Assembly (NCBI GenBank): GCA_039798005.1
Contig: JBDKGV010000072.1
Location: forward strand, 1-15,179
Length of the DNA: 15,179 nt
Direction of reading: 5' to 3'
Source of the DNA: JBDKGV01 sp039798005
GTDB lineage: Bacteria > Fibrobacterota > Fibrobacteria > UBA5070
The position numbers and the translations under genes were made by a program. Each line of letters starts with the position of its first letter. Within the stretch, counting starts at the first letter, position 1. This document shows positions 12,591 to 15,179 of this stretch, one piece after another. The notes beneath the pieces were generated by a model. It worked only from the letters and a program-made list of their open reading frames with translations. It was not told the DNA's origin and did not search any database.

Positions 12591-14907
12591 GTCGCAGCGA
12601 AAGCCCCCAGCCCTTCCACGCGGCGGGGCGTTCGATCCGATCGAGCTTGACCGGCGGCTTCCCTTCCAGCGGAAGAAGCTCGATCTTGCCTTTCCAAACA
12701 TCGGGCTCGACCCGCACCACCCATCCTTCACCTGCAAGCGTCTCAGGGAAGGCTTCCCGCAAAAGCAGCTCGTCGACCTCGGGCACCGTCGGCAGGCGCG
12801 CCGGGAAATGCGGCAGATGGTGCTTGGCCAGCTCCTGCGGCTGCAACAGGCTCTGCGCCAGAAAATGGCGCACCTCACCGGGAGGCGCCCTCCACTCCCC
12901 GCCCCGTGCACAATGCGACAGCCACAGCCGCCCAAGCTTGCCGCGCCACAGGGAAAGATCGGCGTCGGGAACCAGGCGCGCGACCGCCTGAGCCCAAAGC
13001 ATGGGATCCTCCGCATCGCGCACGCTTTCGCCCAAGGGTTTACCACTCAGGGAATGGCGCACCTTCACCTTGAGCACGGCGCCTTCCTGCCAAGCGTCCA
13101 CCACCTCCAACCGGCCAAGGCCTTCCTCAAGGACCTGAGCCCTTGTGAACCCCACGGCGGCCTCGGCATGATGCACCACCTTGCCGTCATGCCGCTGGCT
13201 CCCGTGCACCGCGATGGGAAGCAGGAATTCCGGGGTCGGTTCGAGGAACGCCAAGCTCCCCCGGGAAAGCTTGAGATTGCGCCCGCCCGGCGCCGTCCAT
13301 ACGGGATCGGACAATTTCTGTCTTATGCGAAGGTTCGACGGAAAGAGCCTGGCAAGCTCCAAGGCAAGGGTACGCGATTGGGTCGCGGCCGGCCAGCCAT
13401 CCACCCCGCAACCCAACCGCAGGCACAACCGATCGAACTCCTCGCGCGCCTCCCGCCATGCCCCCATGTGAAGGCCCGCCTCGCGGATCCCTTCCGTGCG
13501 CTGGACCGCCCGCGCCAGCAGCGAGACGTCCCCGCCCCCGGCGGACAAATCCTGTCTCGCCTGGATCTGCGCCGCATCGGACCTTCCCAACAGCAGGGTC
13601 CGCCCGGAAAGGGCCGCCGCCAAGGCCAAGGCATCCCGGTAGGCCGCCGTCCCGGTCAGTCGCGCACACAAGGCGCCCAGCATCGGATCCATCGGCAGCG
13701 CAAGCACCTGATGCCCCAGCGCCGAAAGGACCAAGCGCCCGGGCTCCCGCCATTCGTCGGCGACCACCAGGCCCGCATCCCGCAAACGCTCCAAGGCCTG
13801 CCGCAAGGCCGATGCCATCGGTCGATCAAGCCACGGCAGATCGCGCACTTCAAGCCCGGCCCCCAAGGCCTGCAGCAGCCAGCCTTGAGGGTCTTCAAGC
13901 AGGATCTGCGGGGCACCGGCAGGTCGCAATTTGAGTCCCGCGTGCCACAGCCGGATAGCCCGGCCTGGTCTGGTGCGTCCAGCTCGCCCGGCCCGTTGGT
14001 CGGCACTGGCCTGACTGATCGCCCCCAAGGCAAGCACGGGAAGCGGCCCGTCGCGCTCGATGCGCCGCTCCAAGCCCGAGTCGATGACCGCCACCACATC
14101 CGGGACGGTCACGGCGCTTTCCGCTACGTTCGTGGAAAGCACCACGCGCAAGCGCTCGCCGCGCGGCGCAAAGACGCGGTCCTGCGCCTGAGGCGTCAGG
14201 CCTCCATGCAACGGCAGGACCTCCCAAGGCTGCCGGGAAGCAAGCCAAGCCGCGACCTCCGAGATTTCCCCGACCCCCGGCAAGAAAACCAGGACGGTCC
14301 CTTCCACTTCCAGCCGCAACACGCAACGCTCCACCCGACCCGCCAAGCCTTGGGCCGTGGGCTCGCGTTGGCCGGATTCGCACACATGCTCGATCGTGAC
14401 AGGGTGCTCCCGGCCTTCACAGACAAGTGCACGAAACCCCCACTCCGATTCCAAGCGATGCGAGTCGAGGGTGGCCGAAAGCAGCACCACGCGCCCCAGT
14501 TCGCCGCGATGGCGCGCCACCGCAAGGAGCAGATCGGTTTCCGCTCGGCGCTCGTGGAACTCGTCCAGCACCAAGTGTTCCCAACCGTCCAAGGCCCCAT
14601 TTCCCAGCATGGAAAGCGCCACGCCGGGGGTCGCAAACAGCAACCGGGTCGATGCACCATGACAGGCATCGCCCTTGGTGGCATACCCGACCGTGTGCCC
14701 CACAGCTTCGCCCATCAGCTCGGCGCAGCGGCGCGCCAGCGCACGGGCGGCGACGCGACGCGGCTCGACCACCAAGGTGGGTCCGGCCTCCAGACACCAC
14801 AACGGCACCAACGAACTCTTGCCCGAACCGGTCGGAGAGCGCACCAGGACCGGCTGTCCGCGAAGCGCACGGAAATCCTCCGCCAGCGCTTCGACCGGCA
14901 GACTCAT
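12583..14907 (-). CDS. hrpB: HrpB-like DEAH-box ATP-dependent helicase
   Basis: This 774-aa protein is a DEAH/RHA superfamily 2 helicase. Motifs in order are Walker A SPTGSGKSS (24-32), EPRRVAARA (48-56), the DEFH Walker B box (115-118), SATLD (144-148), LSTNVAESAVTVPD (257-270) and QRAGRAGRTRPG (304-315). It would use ATP to remodel RNA or RNA-protein complexes; bacterial HrpB has no settled substrate. The N-terminal half matches HrpB well, and the winged-helix and ratchet regions follow. The C-terminal end differs from E. coli HrpB: I do not see the usual final segment containing a YPKHxWPDDP-type motif. The ending here is WKGWGLSLRLR, and the protein is slightly shorter than the usual 800-840 aa. 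The ATG overlaps the truA stop by 4 nt (ATGA), so the two are probably cotranscribed. Confidence 0.87.
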   Translation of the reverse strand: MSLPVEALAEDFRALRGQPVLVRSPTGSGKSSLVPLWCLEAGPTLVVEPRRVAARALARRCAELMGEAVGHTVGYATKGDACHGASTRLLFATPGVALSMLGNGALDGWEHLVLDEFHERRAETDLLLAVARHRGELGRVVLLSATLDSHRLESEWGFRALVCEGREHPVTIEHVCESGQREPTAQGLAGRVERCVLRLEVEGTVLVFLPGVGEISEVAAWLASRQPWEVLPLHGGLTPQAQDRVFAPRGERLRVVLSTNVAESAVTVPDVVAVIDSGLERRIERDGPLPVLALGAISQASADQRAGRAGRTRPGRAIRLWHAGLKLRPAGAPQILLEDPQGWLLQALGAGLEVRDLPWLDRPMASALRQALERLRDAGLVVADEWREPGRLVLSALGHQVLALPMDPMLGALCARLTGTAAYRDALALAAALSGRTLLLGRSDAAQIQARQDLSAGGGDVSLLARAVQRTEGIREAGLHMGAWREAREEFDRLCLRLGCGVDGWPAATQSRTLALELARLFPSNLRIRQKLSDPVWTAPGGRNLKLSRGSLAFLEPTPEFLLPIAVHGSQRHDGKVVHHAEAAVGFTRAQVLEEGLGRLEVVDAWQEGAVLKVKVRHSLSGKPLGESVRDAEDPMLWAQAVARLVPDADLSLWRGKLGRLWLSHCARGGEWRAPPGEVRHFLAQSLLQPQELAKHHLPHFPARLPTVPEVDELLLREAFPETLAGEGWVVRVEPDVWKGKIELLPLEGKPPVKLDRIERPAAWKGWGLSLRLR

Positions 14908-15179
14908 GGCAGAGGCTGGCCTCGCAGCGCGGGCTCGGTCCAGCCGTCGTACCCCACACGCTCAAGCGTCAGTCCTTCGGGCGGAAGCCACAAGCGCGGC
15001 CCCACGTCCCCGCACCCGATCAAGGTGTCGAAGTGCTCGCGGGTGAACCGATCGCGCGCCACGTCCACGCAGAACCCGGTGACCGAACGCACCATGCGGT
15101 GCAGGAAACGATCGCCCCGGATCCAGATCTGCACGCCGTCGGGATGCAAGACGGCGCGCGCCATGTCGATGCGGCACAC
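14904..15179 (-). CDS. truA: tRNA pseudouridine synthase TruA, C-terminal part
   Basis: Only the last 91 residues are in the window; the gene continues beyond base 15179. The segment GDRFLHRMVRSVTGFCVDVARDR corresponds to the conserved TruA block in which a Phe-Leu-x-x-Met-Val-Arg motif lines the active site. LPPEGLTLERVGYDG near the end matches the APPxGLxLxxVxY motif. TruA makes pseudouridine at positions 38-40 of the tRNA anticodon arm. The catalytic Asp lies in the missing N-terminal part. The TGA overlaps the helicase ATG by 4 nt. An internal ATG at 15162 should not be taken as the start. Confidence 0.88.
   Translation of the reverse strand: MCRIDMARAVLHPDGVQIWIRGDRFLHRMVRSVTGFCVDVARDRFTREHFDTLIGCGDVGPRLWLPPEGLTLERVGYDGWTEPALRGQPLP

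Overview
The window reads as chromosomal DNA of a high-GC member of the Fibrobacterota. Two protein families point there. One is a FISUMP-domain secreted protein (Fibrobacter succinogenes major paralogous domain). The other is a TIGR02147-type regulator, a family first defined from Fibrobacter paralogues. GC content looks clearly above that of cultured Fibrobacter succinogenes, so an environmental lineage is likely; that placement is inference. No phage genes, transposases, CRISPR arrays, rRNA or tRNA genes were found. The content is mixed housekeeping and lineage-specific envelope genes, with one toxin-antitoxin pair.

Layout. 1-2178 (+ strand): a SUI1/YciH-type translation factor overlaps a THUMP-like SAM methyltransferase by 4 nt. 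Next comes a small self-contained cassette: sigma70-like promoter, perfect 9-bp palindrome, strong Shine-Dalgarno, 59-aa orphan protein and intrinsic terminator. 2320-3693 (-): argG with an unusual Ala/Lys/Pro-rich N-terminal tail. 3958-4942 (+): a YjdF/DUF2238 membrane protein, then a YecH-like His-rich metal-binding protein with its own promoter. 4939-8175 (-): FISUMP protein, Phd/VapC toxin-antitoxin pair with a palindromic operator, and folC with a hairpin-rich leader. 8176-8644 has no convincing gene but contains structured DNA. 8645-9583 (+): an orphan lipoprotein. 9606-11620 (-): an apparent operon of TIGR02147 regulator, lipoprotein and TPR-like protein. It is divergent from a second lipoprotein (11734-12555, +) that contains a 111-residue internal duplication. 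12583-15179 (-): an HrpB-like DEAH helicase coupled to the 3' part of truA.

How the genes fit together. The most interesting region is 9606-12555. A regulator with an N-terminal helix-turn-helix-like segment is translationally coupled to one lipoprotein and transcribed divergently from another. The shared intergenic region carries three TGTAARCA boxes, two of them as an 11-bp tandem repeat. This suggests a locally autoregulated envelope lipoprotein module of unknown purpose. The 59-aa cassette with its palindromic operator/hairpin and the folC leader hairpins are the other structures that normal gene calling would miss.
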